Notes under the pieces: model-generated
Told to the model about the DNA's origin: nothing
Databases searched by the model: none
Seen by the model: the letters and a program-made list of their open reading frames with translations, nothing else
Source of the DNA: Phyllobacterium myrsinacearum
Lineage (GTDB): Bacteria > Pseudomonadota > Alphaproteobacteria > Rhizobiales > Rhizobiaceae
Reading direction: 5' to 3'
Length of the DNA: 64,000 nt
Assembly (NCBI RefSeq): GCF_014138285.1
Contig: NZ_JACGXN010000001.1
Span: 1,725,314 to 1,789,313, forward strand
Shown here: one piece after another, positions 16,680 to 25,665 of the stretch
How positions within the stretch are numbered: the stretch's first letter is position 1
How the letters are laid out: each line of letters begins with the position of its first letter
Translations under genes and position numbers: made by a program

Positions 16680-16763
16680 CTATGAAAGATAGCCAAGGAA
16701 CCAAAGAATGAGGATGATCGGTAGCGGCAGGCCGATGAGCCAAAGCAAAACACCACGCAGCAT
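16680..16763 (-). CDS. Tiny membrane protein, 27 residues
   Basis: The minus-strand frame encodes MLRGVLLWLIGLPLPIILIL plus WFLGYLS, one continuous hydrophobic helix with a proline kink. It starts with ATG at 16763 preceded by AGGAG. Similar short MLRG(V/I)LLWLIG peptides occur in other Rhizobiales beside DUF3309 genes, from memory. It lies 61 bases downstream of the DUF3309 gene on the same strand and may share its promoter. The function is unknown. Its size makes it easy to miss. Confidence 0.65.
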   Translation of the reverse strand: MLRGVLLWLIGLPLPIILILWFLGYLS

Positions 16764-16824
16764 ATTGAGTAACTCCTGTCGTAAGAGCTGATCTGTGGGT
16801 CAGATCAGAATATAAAAATTTCAA

Positions 16825-16983
16825 CTAGATGCGGCCCAAGAGAAGCAAGATCAGCAGAATAATCAGTACAATCCCGAGGAGCCCTGTCGGCCCATACCCC
16901 CATGCCCGTGAATGAGGCCAACTGGGAAATACACCGATAAGTGCCAGTATCAGAATGATAATCAGGATAGTCGTCACCGGCAT
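16825..16983 (-). CDS. DUF3309 small membrane protein
   Basis: A 52-residue protein with an N-terminal hydrophobic helix, the conserved middle PSWPHSRAWGYGPTG, and a second helix ending LLLLGRI. This is the full DUF3309 pattern. AAAGGAGAG lies before the ATG at 16983. An EcfG-like promoter (17021-17045) precedes it. The function is unknown; the setting points to envelope stress. Confidence 0.9.
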   Translation of the reverse strand: MPVTTILIIILILALIGVFPSWPHSRAWGYGPTGLLGIVLIILLILLLLGRI

Positions 16984-17020
16984 TTCTGCTTCTCTCCTTT
17001 GGGTGGTCCGTTCATCTGGA

Positions 17021-17045
17021 AACTTCTGATATCGGTTTTTGTTCC
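17021..17045 (-). promoter_or_regulatory. EcfG-type promoter for DUF3309
   Basis: The minus strand reads GGAAC (17045-17041), 17 bases, GTT (17023-17021). The -10 reads AGTT in place of CGTT, one base off consensus, 38 bases from the ATG. Confidence 0.65.
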
Positions 17046-17212
17046 GGGCTATCGAAGCGCCTCGATCGTACTCCTTGGGATAACAAGGGAAGGATCTCCT
17101 CCTTTTCGAGGCGAAGTCAGGAAAGCTGATGCAACCAAATTCAGCCGGCTTCGTTTCAGTGGCGTATTTTAACGGGGAGGGACGGTGATGAATCTAGGCA
17201 AGTGGGACAGCC

Positions 17213-19177
17213 ATGCCTTCTGAAAATGCGCGGAAGGCATCGCCTCGTGCAGTCGAGCGCGTCACACAGAGATCCATTTATACGTCCAACACGCCTGATT
17301 CAGACGGGCGGATGCAGTTTCCACCCATTATCGTTGCCATCGCCGTGGTCGGTGCGCTTTATTTTGCGCGGGACATTTTTGTCCCGCTCGCCCTGGCATT
17401 GCTGCTGACCTTTGCCTTGTCGCCATTGGTCACATACCTGCATCGCTTCGGAATTCCGAAGGTGCTGTCGGTTATCAGCGTGGTGTTAACCGCCTTCATC
17501 GTCATCTTTCTGTTTGCCACAATTGTGGTCGGCCAGCTGACGGTTCTGGCGCAAAATTTGCCAAGCTACCAATACAATATTGAAGCCAAGATTCGAACCA
17601 TCAAGGATGCCCAGTCGGGCAATGGTATATTCGATCGCGGCGCCCGCATGTTCAAACGTCTCAGCGAGGAAATTGGCCGTTCCGATGAGGTGGAGCGGTT
17701 TCCAACCGGGAACGATGCCGATCAAAAAGCTCAACATCCACCTCAAAATGTAGCGCAGCAAGACCCGCAGCAAGACCGGTCGCCCCTGCGCAATGATAAT
17801 CCGGACAAACCTGTTCCGGTCGAAATCCGCTATCCTGCACCCGATCCGCTGCAGTTGCTGCAAACGGTTGCCGGACCGCTGATTCAACCGTTGGCAACGA
17901 TTGGCATCGTCATCGTCTTCGTTATTTTCATGTTGCTGCGGCGGGAGGATCTACGCGACCGTTTCATCAAGCTTGTTGGCGCCAGCGATATTCACCGCAC
18001 CACTACGGCTTTGCATGATGCGGGCAAGCGGGTCGGGCAATATCTTTTGATGCAGCTCGTCATCAATATCTGCTTTGGTGTTCCTATCGGCATCGGTCTT
18101 TGGCTGATCGGCATTCCCAATCCGATGCTGTGGGGGCTTCTGGCCATTGCCCTTCGCTTCGTTCCCTATATCGGCCCGTTCATCGCAGCGTCGTTCCCGC
18201 TGGTGCTTTCGCTGGCAGTCGATCCGGGGTGGATGCTCCTGTTGTGGACGGCAAGCCTGTTCATCGTTCTCGAACTCATCAGCAACAACATCATGGAACC
18301 GGTTCTCTATGGATCGAAAACAGGGCTCTCGCCAGTGGCTATCCTGCTCGCGGCTATTGTCTGGACCTGGATATGGGGTCCTATCGGGCTTCTTCTCTCC
18401 ACGCCGTTGACGGTTTGCCTCGTTGTGCTGGGACGCCACGTACCACGGTTCGAATTTCTTGATGTGTTGCTTGGCAATGAGCCCGTGCTCCTGCCGCCGC
18501 AACAGCTCTATCAGCGATTGCTGTCCGGCGATCCCGACGAGGCGACGGAGAAAGCCGAGGACTACCTGCAATCATCGACGATAGGCGATTACTACGTTTC
18601 CGTTGCTGTGCCTGCGCTTTTGCTTGCCGAGCATGACCGGGGGCGGGGAGTGCTGGATGCAACGCGCCGCGGCCGGGTGGCACAGAGCATGATACGCCTC
18701 GTGGAAAATCTGTCAGATCATCAGGATGATGAAGATGACGCGGTTGCCGAAAACGAAGCCGACGCCGAACCAGCCAAGACAAAAAATGGCAAGGCTAAAG
18801 AACCAAAGACGATTATCTCGGCTGGAGGGCGAGGCAATCTTGACGACGCGGCTGCGGTGATTGTTGGCGATATTCTCGAGCGGCGCGATTTCGATGTTCG
18901 CGACATTACCCATGACGAACTGGAGACCGTCAATATAGGGAAACTCGATCTCGCGGATGCGAGTGCGATTTATGTCAGTTACCTCAACACATCATCCGTA
19001 GCCCATGCCCGCTATCTTGTCCGCCGCATCCGGCGACGCAATGCGCGCATCAAAATCATCATTGGGTTCTGGTCCGACACCCCCGGAAGCATCGAGGGAG
19101 AGAAGATCGTCGGGTCAACCAAAAACTGCTATTTTGCCTCGTCAATCGACGAGGCTGTAACCCATGTTTCCGGGTGA
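17213..19177 (+). CDS. AI-2E family transporter (PerM-like) with C-terminal extension
   Basis: A 654-residue membrane protein. It starts with two hydrophobic helices (about 38-80), then a hydrophilic, Q/P/D-rich insertion (about 150-200). The conserved AI-2E/PerM core of about six helices follows (about 215-420, with RFVPYIGPFIAASFPLVLSL and PVLYGSKTGLSP). Members export or exchange small molecules or ions; some are Na+/H+ antiporters. Residues beyond 420 form a long cytoplasmic part ending in an alpha/beta domain (TIISAGGRGNLDDAAAVIVG), which is unusual in length. Substrate unknown. It is divergent from DUF3309; no EcfG site was found in this direction. Confidence 0.85.
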   Translation: MPSENARKASPRAVERVTQRSIYTSNTPDSDGRMQFPPIIVAIAVVGALYFARDIFVPLALALLLTFALSPLVTYLHRFGIPKVLSVISVVLTAFIVIFLFATIVVGQLTVLAQNLPSYQYNIEAKIRTIKDAQSGNGIFDRGARMFKRLSEEIGRSDEVERFPTGNDADQKAQHPPQNVAQQDPQQDRSPLRNDNPDKPVPVEIRYPAPDPLQLLQTVAGPLIQPLATIGIVIVFVIFMLLRREDLRDRFIKLVGASDIHRTTTALHDAGKRVGQYLLMQLVINICFGVPIGIGLWLIGIPNPMLWGLLAIALRFVPYIGPFIAASFPLVLSLAVDPGWMLLLWTASLFIVLELISNNIMEPVLYGSKTGLSPVAILLAAIVWTWIWGPIGLLLSTPLTVCLVVLGRHVPRFEFLDVLLGNEPVLLPPQQLYQRLLSGDPDEATEKAEDYLQSSTIGDYYVSVAVPALLLAEHDRGRGVLDATRRGRVAQSMIRLVENLSDHQDDEDDAVAENEADAEPAKTKNGKAKEPKTIISAGGRGNLDDAAAVIVGDILERRDFDVRDITHDELETVNIGKLDLADASAIYVSYLNTSSVAHARYLVRRIRRRNARIKIIIGFWSDTPGSIEGEKIVGSTKNCYFASSIDEAVTHVSG

Positions 19178-19273
19178 TCGCACGTATTCCCGCGAAAGCT
19201 TCCGTTTGTCGGGAACCAAGACAATCCTGCAACGTTTCAAGGAGGCTGATCGCATGCCGGTCAGCACGTTCAG

Positions 19274-19316
19274 AACCCGGTGCCTGTTCCCCCGTGGGCG
19301 CCGGGTTTTCTATGCG
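19274..19316 (+). terminator. Terminator after the AI-2E transporter gene
   Basis: An imperfect GC stem (ACCCGG-T-GCC paired with GGC-G-CCGGGT) is followed by TTTTCT, about 100 bases after the stop codon. Confidence 0.5.
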
Positions 19317-19369
19317 TGAACAGACGCATTCCCTTTGTTTTCAATAAGTTGAATATTTTCACCGGGTCT

Positions 19370-19394
19370 GGAACCGCAGGCCATGTGCGCCGTT
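19370..19394 (+). promoter_or_regulatory. EcfG-type promoter for the CsbD gene
   Basis: GGAAC (19370-19374), 16 bases, CGTT (19391-19394), exact consensus, 35 bases before the ATG. Confidence 0.88.
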
Positions 19395-19429
19395 TAACGA
19401 GTGTGAATGAACAATCAAGGAGTAGACCG

Positions 19430-19621
19430 ATGGGTAGCACAGGCGACAAGATTTCCGGGCTTGCAAACAAAGCAGCTGGCAATATCAAACAGGCGGCTGG
19501 CAAGGCGACAGGCTCCAAGAAGCTGCAAGCCGAAGGGAAGGCGCAGGAACTGAAAGGCGACGCCCAGCAGATCAAGGGTAAAGCCAAGGATGCTGTAAAA
19601 AAGGTCGTTGACCGCGCCTGA
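19430..19621 (+). CDS. CsbD family stress protein
   Basis: A 63-residue, highly charged protein (MGSTGDKISGLANKAAGNIK...) with repeated G-K-A-x-x-x-x-G segments, typical of CsbD/YjbJ. These are abundant in stationary-phase or stressed cells and of unknown mechanism. AAGGAG precedes the ATG at 19430; the frame continues upstream but without a ribosome site. A perfect EcfG promoter and a strong terminator make it a single-gene unit. Confidence 0.92.
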   Translation: MGSTGDKISGLANKAAGNIKQAAGKATGSKKLQAEGKAQELKGDAQQIKGKAKDAVKKVVDRA

Positions 19622-19645
19622 TTGCACCTGCGACTTCAAATTCTG

Positions 19646-19676
19646 ACCGGCTCGCAATCGAGCCGGTTGCTTTTTG
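19646..19676 (+). terminator. Terminator after the CsbD gene
   Basis: A perfect 9-bp stem ACCGGCTCG / CGAGCCGGT with loop CAAT, followed by TGCTTTTT. Confidence 0.88.
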
Positions 19677-19744
19677 CGCAATAGTCTGTCGTGCTGAACT
19701 GCAATTTTCAAAAATAATATTCTGATGTGTTGAGGGGTATCTTC

Positions 19745-20551
19745 ATGAGACTGAATGTCGGGTGTGAATTGAGTTTTGATTTTGTTCAGGAAACACCCCT
19801 GATTGCCATATTGAATGTGCACCACTCAAGGGTGGATGACATTGAGGGGATCGAGACATTCCAGTCGACCTTGGGTTCCAGCGTCGATGGCTATCACGAT
19901 CAGTTCGGTAACTGGTGCAACCGAATTCTTGCTGCCCCCGGGCCCTTCACGTGTTCGACCAATGCGGTTGTCTACGACGATGGCCTGCCTGATCCAGTCG
20001 TGCTGGACGCCATTCAACATCATGTGCAGGACCTGCCTGCCGAGACGCTGGTTTATCTTTTGGGCAGCCGTTATTGCGAGACGGATGTCTTGAGTGAAGA
20101 TGCATGGCGGTTGTTCGGCTATGCTCCCGAAGGCTGGCAGCGGGTTCAGGCGGTCTGCGACTACGTACATAATCACATTACTTTCGGCTATGAATTTTCC
20201 AACCCGACGCGAACTGCAGCATCAGGCTTTGCGGAGGGCCGTGGCGTTTGCCGGGATTTTACCCATCTGGCCGTGGCTTTTTGCAGGTGCCTCAATATCC
20301 CGACCCGCTATTGCACTGGTTATATCACCGATATCGGTACGCCGCTGCCCCATTCCGCCATGGATTTTTGCGCCTGGATGGAAGTTTATCTTGGCGGGCA
20401 ATGGCATGCGTTCGATCCACGCAACAACAAGCCCCGCATCGGACGGATCAAGGTAGCGCACGGACGGGATGCGGCTGACGTTCCGCTGACCAATATTTTT
20501 GGGCCCAATGTCCTGACCAAGTTCACCGTTTGGGCCGAAGAAGCAGTGTGA
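19745..20551 (+). CDS. Transglutaminase-like family protein
   Basis: A 268-residue protein with an N-terminal beta region and a transglutaminase-like core. The nucleophile is C169 (GRGVCRDFTH). The second catalytic position, usually His in the (M)DFHAW motif, is C209 (AMDFCAWMEV); D224 follows (FDPRNN). The His loss suggests altered or absent peptidase/transamidase activity. From memory, related bacterial proteins also vary at this site. GAGGGG lies 8 bases before the ATG at 19745. It lies between stress genes, but no EcfG site is visible in front. Confidence 0.85.
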   Translation: MRLNVGCELSFDFVQETPLIAILNVHHSRVDDIEGIETFQSTLGSSVDGYHDQFGNWCNRILAAPGPFTCSTNAVVYDDGLPDPVVLDAIQHHVQDLPAETLVYLLGSRYCETDVLSEDAWRLFGYAPEGWQRVQAVCDYVHNHITFGYEFSNPTRTAASGFAEGRGVCRDFTHLAVAFCRCLNIPTRYCTGYITDIGTPLPHSAMDFCAWMEVYLGGQWHAFDPRNNKPRIGRIKVAHGRDAADVPLTNIFGPNVLTKFTVWAEEAV

Positions 20552-20618
20552 TATTCTGCTTTTTTCGCAACCTTCTCCACTGCCAGCAGTTTTGACTGGA
20601 GGTATATAGGAGGAAAGT

Positions 20619-20861
20619 ATGAGCCAACGTGCGATTGATTTCGTCAATAACTGGATAGAAGCCAATGTTCATGCCACGCGGCCGGCTGATATGGCGCATG
20701 ATGATCCACGGCCGAAACAGCTTGTCGCCAAATGCACTGCCGAAGCCGAGGCAGTCGGTATTTCGAAGGAAGAGATACTGGATGGGCTAGGAGATCTGGA
20801 GATTTGTATGATCACCGCCATTGACCGTGCTGCGTTGGCCAAGAACGTCAAGCAAGCTTAG
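20619..20861 (+). CDS. DUF768 domain protein
   Basis: An 80-residue protein beginning SQRAIDFVNNWIEANV and continuing with a K-C-x-x-E-A-E-x-x-G-I-x-x-E-E-I-x-x-G helical segment, the pattern of the DUF768 family found mainly in Mesorhizobium and Phyllobacterium. The function is unknown. AGGAGG lies before the start. Its last 4 bases overlap the dnaE2 3' end. Confidence 0.75.
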   Translation: MSQRAIDFVNNWIEANVHATRPADMAHDDPRPKQLVAKCTAEAEAVGISKEEILDGLGDLEICMITAIDRAALAKNVKQA

Positions 20862-23800
20862 TGGAAATCCCGCGATTTGGGCAGGATGCGGACTTGGCGC
20901 GGATGACGGGCTCTCGATTGATCGGGGACCGGGTGAACCACTTCGTCGCCACGCGATACGGTCAGGGACGGTAGCTGTTCCGAAAGACGATACAGATCCG
21001 CCGTCCGATCAATCAGTTTTCTGGCAACGATATGGGTGACGTTATCGCTGGTTTGGACAGTGCCCTCAATGAGGATGAGACGGGAACTCATTACTTCCTT
21101 GCGGTAGGCAGCCATTGTTTTCGCCCAGACGATGATATTGGCAATGCCGGTTTCATCCTCGATTGTCATGAAGACAACACCTTTTGCACTGCCCGGCCTT
21201 TGGCGGACAGTGACCACGCCGGCAAGCTTGACGCGCCTGTTGCTGGGCATCGCCGTGGCCTGTTGACAGGTCACGGCGCCCTCGCCGGCAAGCATGTCCC
21301 GCAGAAACTGCATGGGGTGTCCCTTGAGCGATAGCCGGAAGGATTCATAGTCCGCAATGACGTGCTCGGCCATTTGCATGCCCGGCAGTCTTGTCTCTGC
21401 TTCCATGGCAAGCTCGTTGGTTTCGGCGATCTGAAAGAGCGGCAAGGTTGCGTTGTCAGGAAATCTGCGAACGGCCCAGAGCGCTTCACGCCGGTCAATG
21501 GCCAGCGAGCGAAACGCATCCGCATCGGCGAGCAGAACGAAGGCGCGGCGCTCCAGTCTCGTCACGCGGCGGACTTCTTCAATGTCCCTATAGGGCTTTA
21601 TCCGCTTTGCGCAAATTTCTTCAGCCCATGCTTTCGAGAAGCCGTCGACCTGCCGAAAGCCCATGCGCATGACGAGGTTGTTGTTATTTCCTCTTTCCAG
21701 CGTGTTGTCCCATTCGCTGAAATTGATATCAACAGGGCATACCTCGACGTCGTGCTCGCGCGCATCGCGGATGATCTGGGCCGGGGCATAGAAACCCATG
21801 GGCTGCGAATTCAGGAGAGCTGCAGCAAATACCTCCGGATGGTGGCATTTGATCCAGGAGGAAATGTAGACAAGAATGGCGAAACTTGCCGCATGGCTTT
21901 CCGGGAAACCATACTCACCGAAGCCCTTGATCTGATTGAAGCAGTTTTCGGCAAAGGTGCGCTCATAGCCGCGGCGCACCATGCCCTCAACCATCTGCTC
22001 CTGCATCTTGTGAATGGTGCCGCGATTGCGGAACGTTGCCATGGCGCTGCGCAGTTTATTGGCCTCATCAGGGGTAAAACCTGCCGCTTCAATGGCAATG
22101 CGCATTGCCTGCTCCTGAAACAGAGGAACGCCAAGGGTTTTATAAAGGACGTTCTTGAGTTCGTCCTTGTCCCCATGCTCGGGAGAAGGCGACGGATAAT
22201 GAACAGCCTCAATTTTTTTGCGCCGCCGCAAATAAGGATGAACCATATCACCCTGAATCGGCCCCGGACGCACGATGGCGACCTCGATGACCAGATCGTA
22301 AAATTTCCTTGGGCGCAGGCGCGGCAGCATGTTCATCTGGGCGCGGCTTTCCACCTGAAACACCCCAAGAGAATCCGCCTCGCACAGCATGTCGTAGACC
22401 TTCAGATCGCCCTGCGGAACAGTCGCAAGCTCATAACGATCGCCTCCCTTATGCAGGTGGATAAGATCAAAGGCCTTGCGGATGCAGGTCAGCATGCCGA
22501 GCGACAGCACATCGACCTTCATGATTCGAAGCGTGTCGATATCGTCCTTGTCCCATTCGATGAAGGAACGATCTTTCATGGCCGCAGGGCCTATGGGAAC
22601 GGTTTCGTCCAGTCGCTCCCGCGTCAGGACAAACCCGCCGACATGCTGCGAAAGGTGCCGCGGAAAACCGAGCAGCTCCGTCGCCAATTTGACGGCACGA
22701 CGGATCATGATGTTGTCAGGGTCAAGGCCTGCTTGCCTCACCTGCTGCTGCTCAACCGTGGTTCCCCAGCTGCCCCACACCGTATTGGCAAGCGCAGCCG
22801 TTACATCTTCGGTCAGCCCTAAGGCCTTGCCGACATCACGAATGGCGCTGCGCGGGCGGTAGCTGATAACGGTCGCGACAATGGCTGCGCGGTCGCGGCC
22901 ATAGCGCTTATAGACCCATTGCATGACTTCCTCACGTCGTTCGTGTTCGAAATCGACATCGATATCGGGAGGTTCCTTGCGCTCGGCCGAGAGAAAGCGT
23001 TCGAACAGCGCATTGCCGTTGGTGGGATCGACAGCGGTAATGTGCAGGCAATAGCAGACGGCTGAGTTGGCTGAGGAACCTCGCCCCTGACACAGGATGT
23101 TCTGCGATCGCGCGTAAGTGACAATGTCATGAACCGTCAGGAAATAGGGCGCGTATCCCAGTGTTCCGATAAGTGTCAATTCCTTGTTCAAGAGGTCCCG
23201 GACCATTTCCGGAATACCTCCGGGATAACGTTTCACAGCGCCTTTCCAGGTCTCGTCAGTCAGATGCTGCTGCGGGGTTTTACCCGGCGGCACAGGTTCA
23301 TCCGGGTAGTGGTACTGCAATTCGCTCAATGAGAAGGTAATCGGTGCGGTGAAGCGGCGGATTTCCTGAAGGGCCGAGGAAAAATGCCGGAAAAGATGCT
23401 GCATTTCCTCTGCTGGTTTCAGATGCCTCTCGGCGTTTTTTTCCAGTTTGCGTCCGGCCGTATAAATGGTGACATGTTCCCGGATGCAGGTCAGCACATC
23501 CTGCAAGGGGCGGCGGGAAGGGGTGTGATAGAGCACATTGTTGACCGCCAGCAGCGGAACACCGGCTGTAGTAGCGATCCGCTCCAGCCTTTCGCCATAG
23601 CGCCGGTCAGCACCCTGATAGGGCATGGCAAGACCAAGCCAGACACATCCCGGGGCAACCACGCCAAGTTTTTTCAACAGAGGCAGCAGACTTTTGTCTG
23701 GCTGTTCCTGAGGCATAATCACGGTTTGAAAATCTTTCGCACGGAAAAGAAAATCCTCAAGCACCAGATGGCACTCGCCCTTGATCTTCGCCCGCTTTTT

Positions 23801-24109
23801 TCCTTCGCTTAAAAGACGGCAAAGCTGACCATAGGCCGGGCGGTCGCGCGGATAGACAATCAGATCGGGTGTACCATCGGTGAACATCAGCCGGCAGCCG
23901 ATAAAGAGGTTCAGCTTTATCCCTTGTTCCTCTGTCAGCTCCTTATGGGCCTTATAGGCCCGTACCACTCCGGCAAGCGTGTTGCGGTCGGCGATACCAA
24001 TTCCCTCAAGGCCCAGCAATGCAGCCGCCTGCACCAGTTCTTCCGGTTGTGATGCCCCTTCGAGAAAGGAGAAGTTGCTGGTAACGGCAAATTCCGTATA
24101 GCCGGACAT
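20858..24109 (-). CDS. dnaE2: Error-prone DNA polymerase III alpha subunit, DnaE2/ImuC
   Basis: A 1083-residue C-family polymerase. It has an N-terminal PHP domain (YTEFAVTSNFSFLEGAS), the polymerase core with GRGSSANSAVCY and PDIDVDFEHERREEVMQW (the catalytic Asp pair), and a C-terminal OB fold (about 990-1060). The length and short tail fit DnaE2 rather than replicative DnaE1. DnaE2 performs lesion bypass together with ImuA and ImuB. The ATG overlaps the imuB stop by one base (TGATG), so translation is coupled. It is under the LexA box upstream of imuA. Confidence 0.95.
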   Translation of the reverse strand: MSGYTEFAVTSNFSFLEGASQPEELVQAAALLGLEGIGIADRNTLAGVVRAYKAHKELTEEQGIKLNLFIGCRLMFTDGTPDLIVYPRDRPAYGQLCRLLSEGKKRAKIKGECHLVLEDFLFRAKDFQTVIMPQEQPDKSLLPLLKKLGVVAPGCVWLGLAMPYQGADRRYGERLERIATTAGVPLLAVNNVLYHTPSRRPLQDVLTCIREHVTIYTAGRKLEKNAERHLKPAEEMQHLFRHFSSALQEIRRFTAPITFSLSELQYHYPDEPVPPGKTPQQHLTDETWKGAVKRYPGGIPEMVRDLLNKELTLIGTLGYAPYFLTVHDIVTYARSQNILCQGRGSSANSAVCYCLHITAVDPTNGNALFERFLSAERKEPPDIDVDFEHERREEVMQWVYKRYGRDRAAIVATVISYRPRSAIRDVGKALGLTEDVTAALANTVWGSWGTTVEQQQVRQAGLDPDNIMIRRAVKLATELLGFPRHLSQHVGGFVLTRERLDETVPIGPAAMKDRSFIEWDKDDIDTLRIMKVDVLSLGMLTCIRKAFDLIHLHKGGDRYELATVPQGDLKVYDMLCEADSLGVFQVESRAQMNMLPRLRPRKFYDLVIEVAIVRPGPIQGDMVHPYLRRRKKIEAVHYPSPSPEHGDKDELKNVLYKTLGVPLFQEQAMRIAIEAAGFTPDEANKLRSAMATFRNRGTIHKMQEQMVEGMVRRGYERTFAENCFNQIKGFGEYGFPESHAASFAILVYISSWIKCHHPEVFAAALLNSQPMGFYAPAQIIRDAREHDVEVCPVDINFSEWDNTLERGNNNNLVMRMGFRQVDGFSKAWAEEICAKRIKPYRDIEEVRRVTRLERRAFVLLADADAFRSLAIDRREALWAVRRFPDNATLPLFQIAETNELAMEAETRLPGMQMAEHVIADYESFRLSLKGHPMQFLRDMLAGEGAVTCQQATAMPSNRRVKLAGVVTVRQRPGSAKGVVFMTIEDETGIANIIVWAKTMAAYRKEVMSSRLILIEGTVQTSDNVTHIVARKLIDRTADLYRLSEQLPSLTVSRGDEVVHPVPDQSRARHPRQVRILPKSRDFH

Positions 24110-25665
24110 CAGGCAAAGAGCCCATGCAGATACCAGCGCGGTGTGGTCTGGCCGCGCTCATACAGGCCTTCGCGAAAGACCCAGAAACGGTGTCCCTTGT
24201 TGTCTTCGAGGCGATAATAATCGCGTGTCAGGGCCCCGGCATGCTCCCGCCACCATTCCGGTGCGATACGCTCCGGCCCTTCGGCCAGAACAATATTGTG
24301 CCGGACCCGGCGCCAGACGAATTGAGCCGGGGCGCCATCGGGAATTCCCGCTGTTGTTTCAATTTGTTCCGGCGGCTGGAACAGCCGGACTGGACGCTCC
24401 GGCGGTTCGCCCGGATGATGGCCGGGTGTCCATTCTAAAGGCAGCTCCGTTGCGGTGTGTATAGCCGGTTCGAGTGAAACGGCGCGTTCGGGAATATGTG
24501 TATCGACTGGGTGCGGGCGCTGGACCCTGTTGGTACCAAGACGAATGGACAGACGGTCGATCAGGCCGCCAATTTCTTCGGTTTCCTGAACGTTGGTATC
24601 GAGGCTTTTTTGTACGGTCCGGGTTCGCTCGACCCGGACAGCAGCAAGGCGGATGATGTCAAAGCCGTAACCGGCATCGAGTGGTTCCGCGAGCGTGGAG
24701 AGCCGTTCCTTCAACAGTCTGAACAGGGTCTTGGTCTCGGTGAGTGGCCGTCCCGCCTGAATGTCGATACGTCTGATCTCACCATCCACGCGGAAAAACG
24801 AGGCCTCGATTTCCCGTGCTCCCTCCGCACGCTGCTGCAACTGCCGGAAAAGCGCATTGCCAAGCGCATGAAGCACCAACTCAACGGAGTCCATGACAAT
24901 CAGAGGCTCGACCATGCGGCGTTCGGCCATGCAGGCGGGAACGATACGCCGGGGCGAGATCGGGTGGTTCGCATATCCGAAAAGCGCATCGAGGCGATCC
25001 ACCAGTCCGGCGCTGAAACGCGCGGCCAAGGCGGCGCGGGGAAGAACTTCGATATCGCCGACAGTGCGCAGTCCGGCCCTCTTTAGACCAGCCAGATGAA
25101 CATCATCGATCTCGAGACTGACGAGGCGCAACCGCCGCAGTTTCTCCTTGAGGACAGAATCATCAATCACGCCCCCCGGTGAATGGCGGGCAAACGCGTG
25201 AGCTGCAGATGCATTGCCGGCAACGGCCGATCGGACAGCCACGCCATATTGGTTCAGGCGCTGGTGGATATCTTTCAGCATGTTCTGCTCATCACCGAAG
25301 AGATGCGCGCAGCCGGTGATATCAAGCATCAGCCCATCGGGACCATCGAGAGCGACCAGAGGTGTATAGCAGTCACACCAGTCGCCCAGTTTCTCCAAGA
25401 GGGCGGCGTCCTTGCGCGGTGAGGCGAAGGCGATGTCGAGGTTTTCGAACTGCGCCCGGGCGTCGGTCAAGGCCATGGTCTTGAACAGGCCTGCCTTGGC
25501 GGCCCGTTCGTCAAGCGCTGTCAGACGCAAGGCATTGACGACTTTGTCGACAACAATCAGCAACTGGCCGGACTCAGCCCGTTGCGGATTTTCGCGTTTG
25601 AGGCGGTCGGTGGGCAGGTGTGGAAACCACAGTGCCAGAAACCGGTTCGATCTGTCTGAAAACAT
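24109..25665 (-). CDS. imuB: ImuB, Y-family polymerase-like mutasome protein
   Basis: A protein of about 518 residues related to Y-family polymerases (FLALWFPHLPTDRL at the N-terminus, LDITGCAHLFGDE, then a helix-hairpin-helix part), with a long C-terminal tail used to bind the other mutasome subunits. In the family the catalytic acidic residues are degenerate, and ImuB works as a hub linking DnaE2, ImuA and the beta clamp. It starts within the imuA 3' end (about 92-base overlap). ATG 25665 or 25674. Confidence 0.92.
   Translation of the reverse strand: MFSDRSNRFLALWFPHLPTDRLKRENPQRAESGQLLIVVDKVVNALRLTALDERAAKAGLFKTMALTDARAQFENLDIAFASPRKDAALLEKLGDWCDCYTPLVALDGPDGLMLDITGCAHLFGDEQNMLKDIHQRLNQYGVAVRSAVAGNASAAHAFARHSPGGVIDDSVLKEKLRRLRLVSLEIDDVHLAGLKRAGLRTVGDIEVLPRAALAARFSAGLVDRLDALFGYANHPISPRRIVPACMAERRMVEPLIVMDSVELVLHALGNALFRQLQQRAEGAREIEASFFRVDGEIRRIDIQAGRPLTETKTLFRLLKERLSTLAEPLDAGYGFDIIRLAAVRVERTRTVQKSLDTNVQETEEIGGLIDRLSIRLGTNRVQRPHPVDTHIPERAVSLEPAIHTATELPLEWTPGHHPGEPPERPVRLFQPPEQIETTAGIPDGAPAQFVWRRVRHNIVLAEGPERIAPEWWREHAGALTRDYYRLEDNKGHRFWVFREGLYERGQTTPRWYLHGLFA

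Noticed and set aside
16788..16808. CTGATCTG/CAGATCAG hairpin as a terminator
   Set aside because: A perfect 8-bp stem but no T run on either strand; could be chance or an operator.
21362..22822. Long plus-strand frame opposite dnaE2
   Set aside because: Composition and lack of motifs show it is a shadow of dnaE2.
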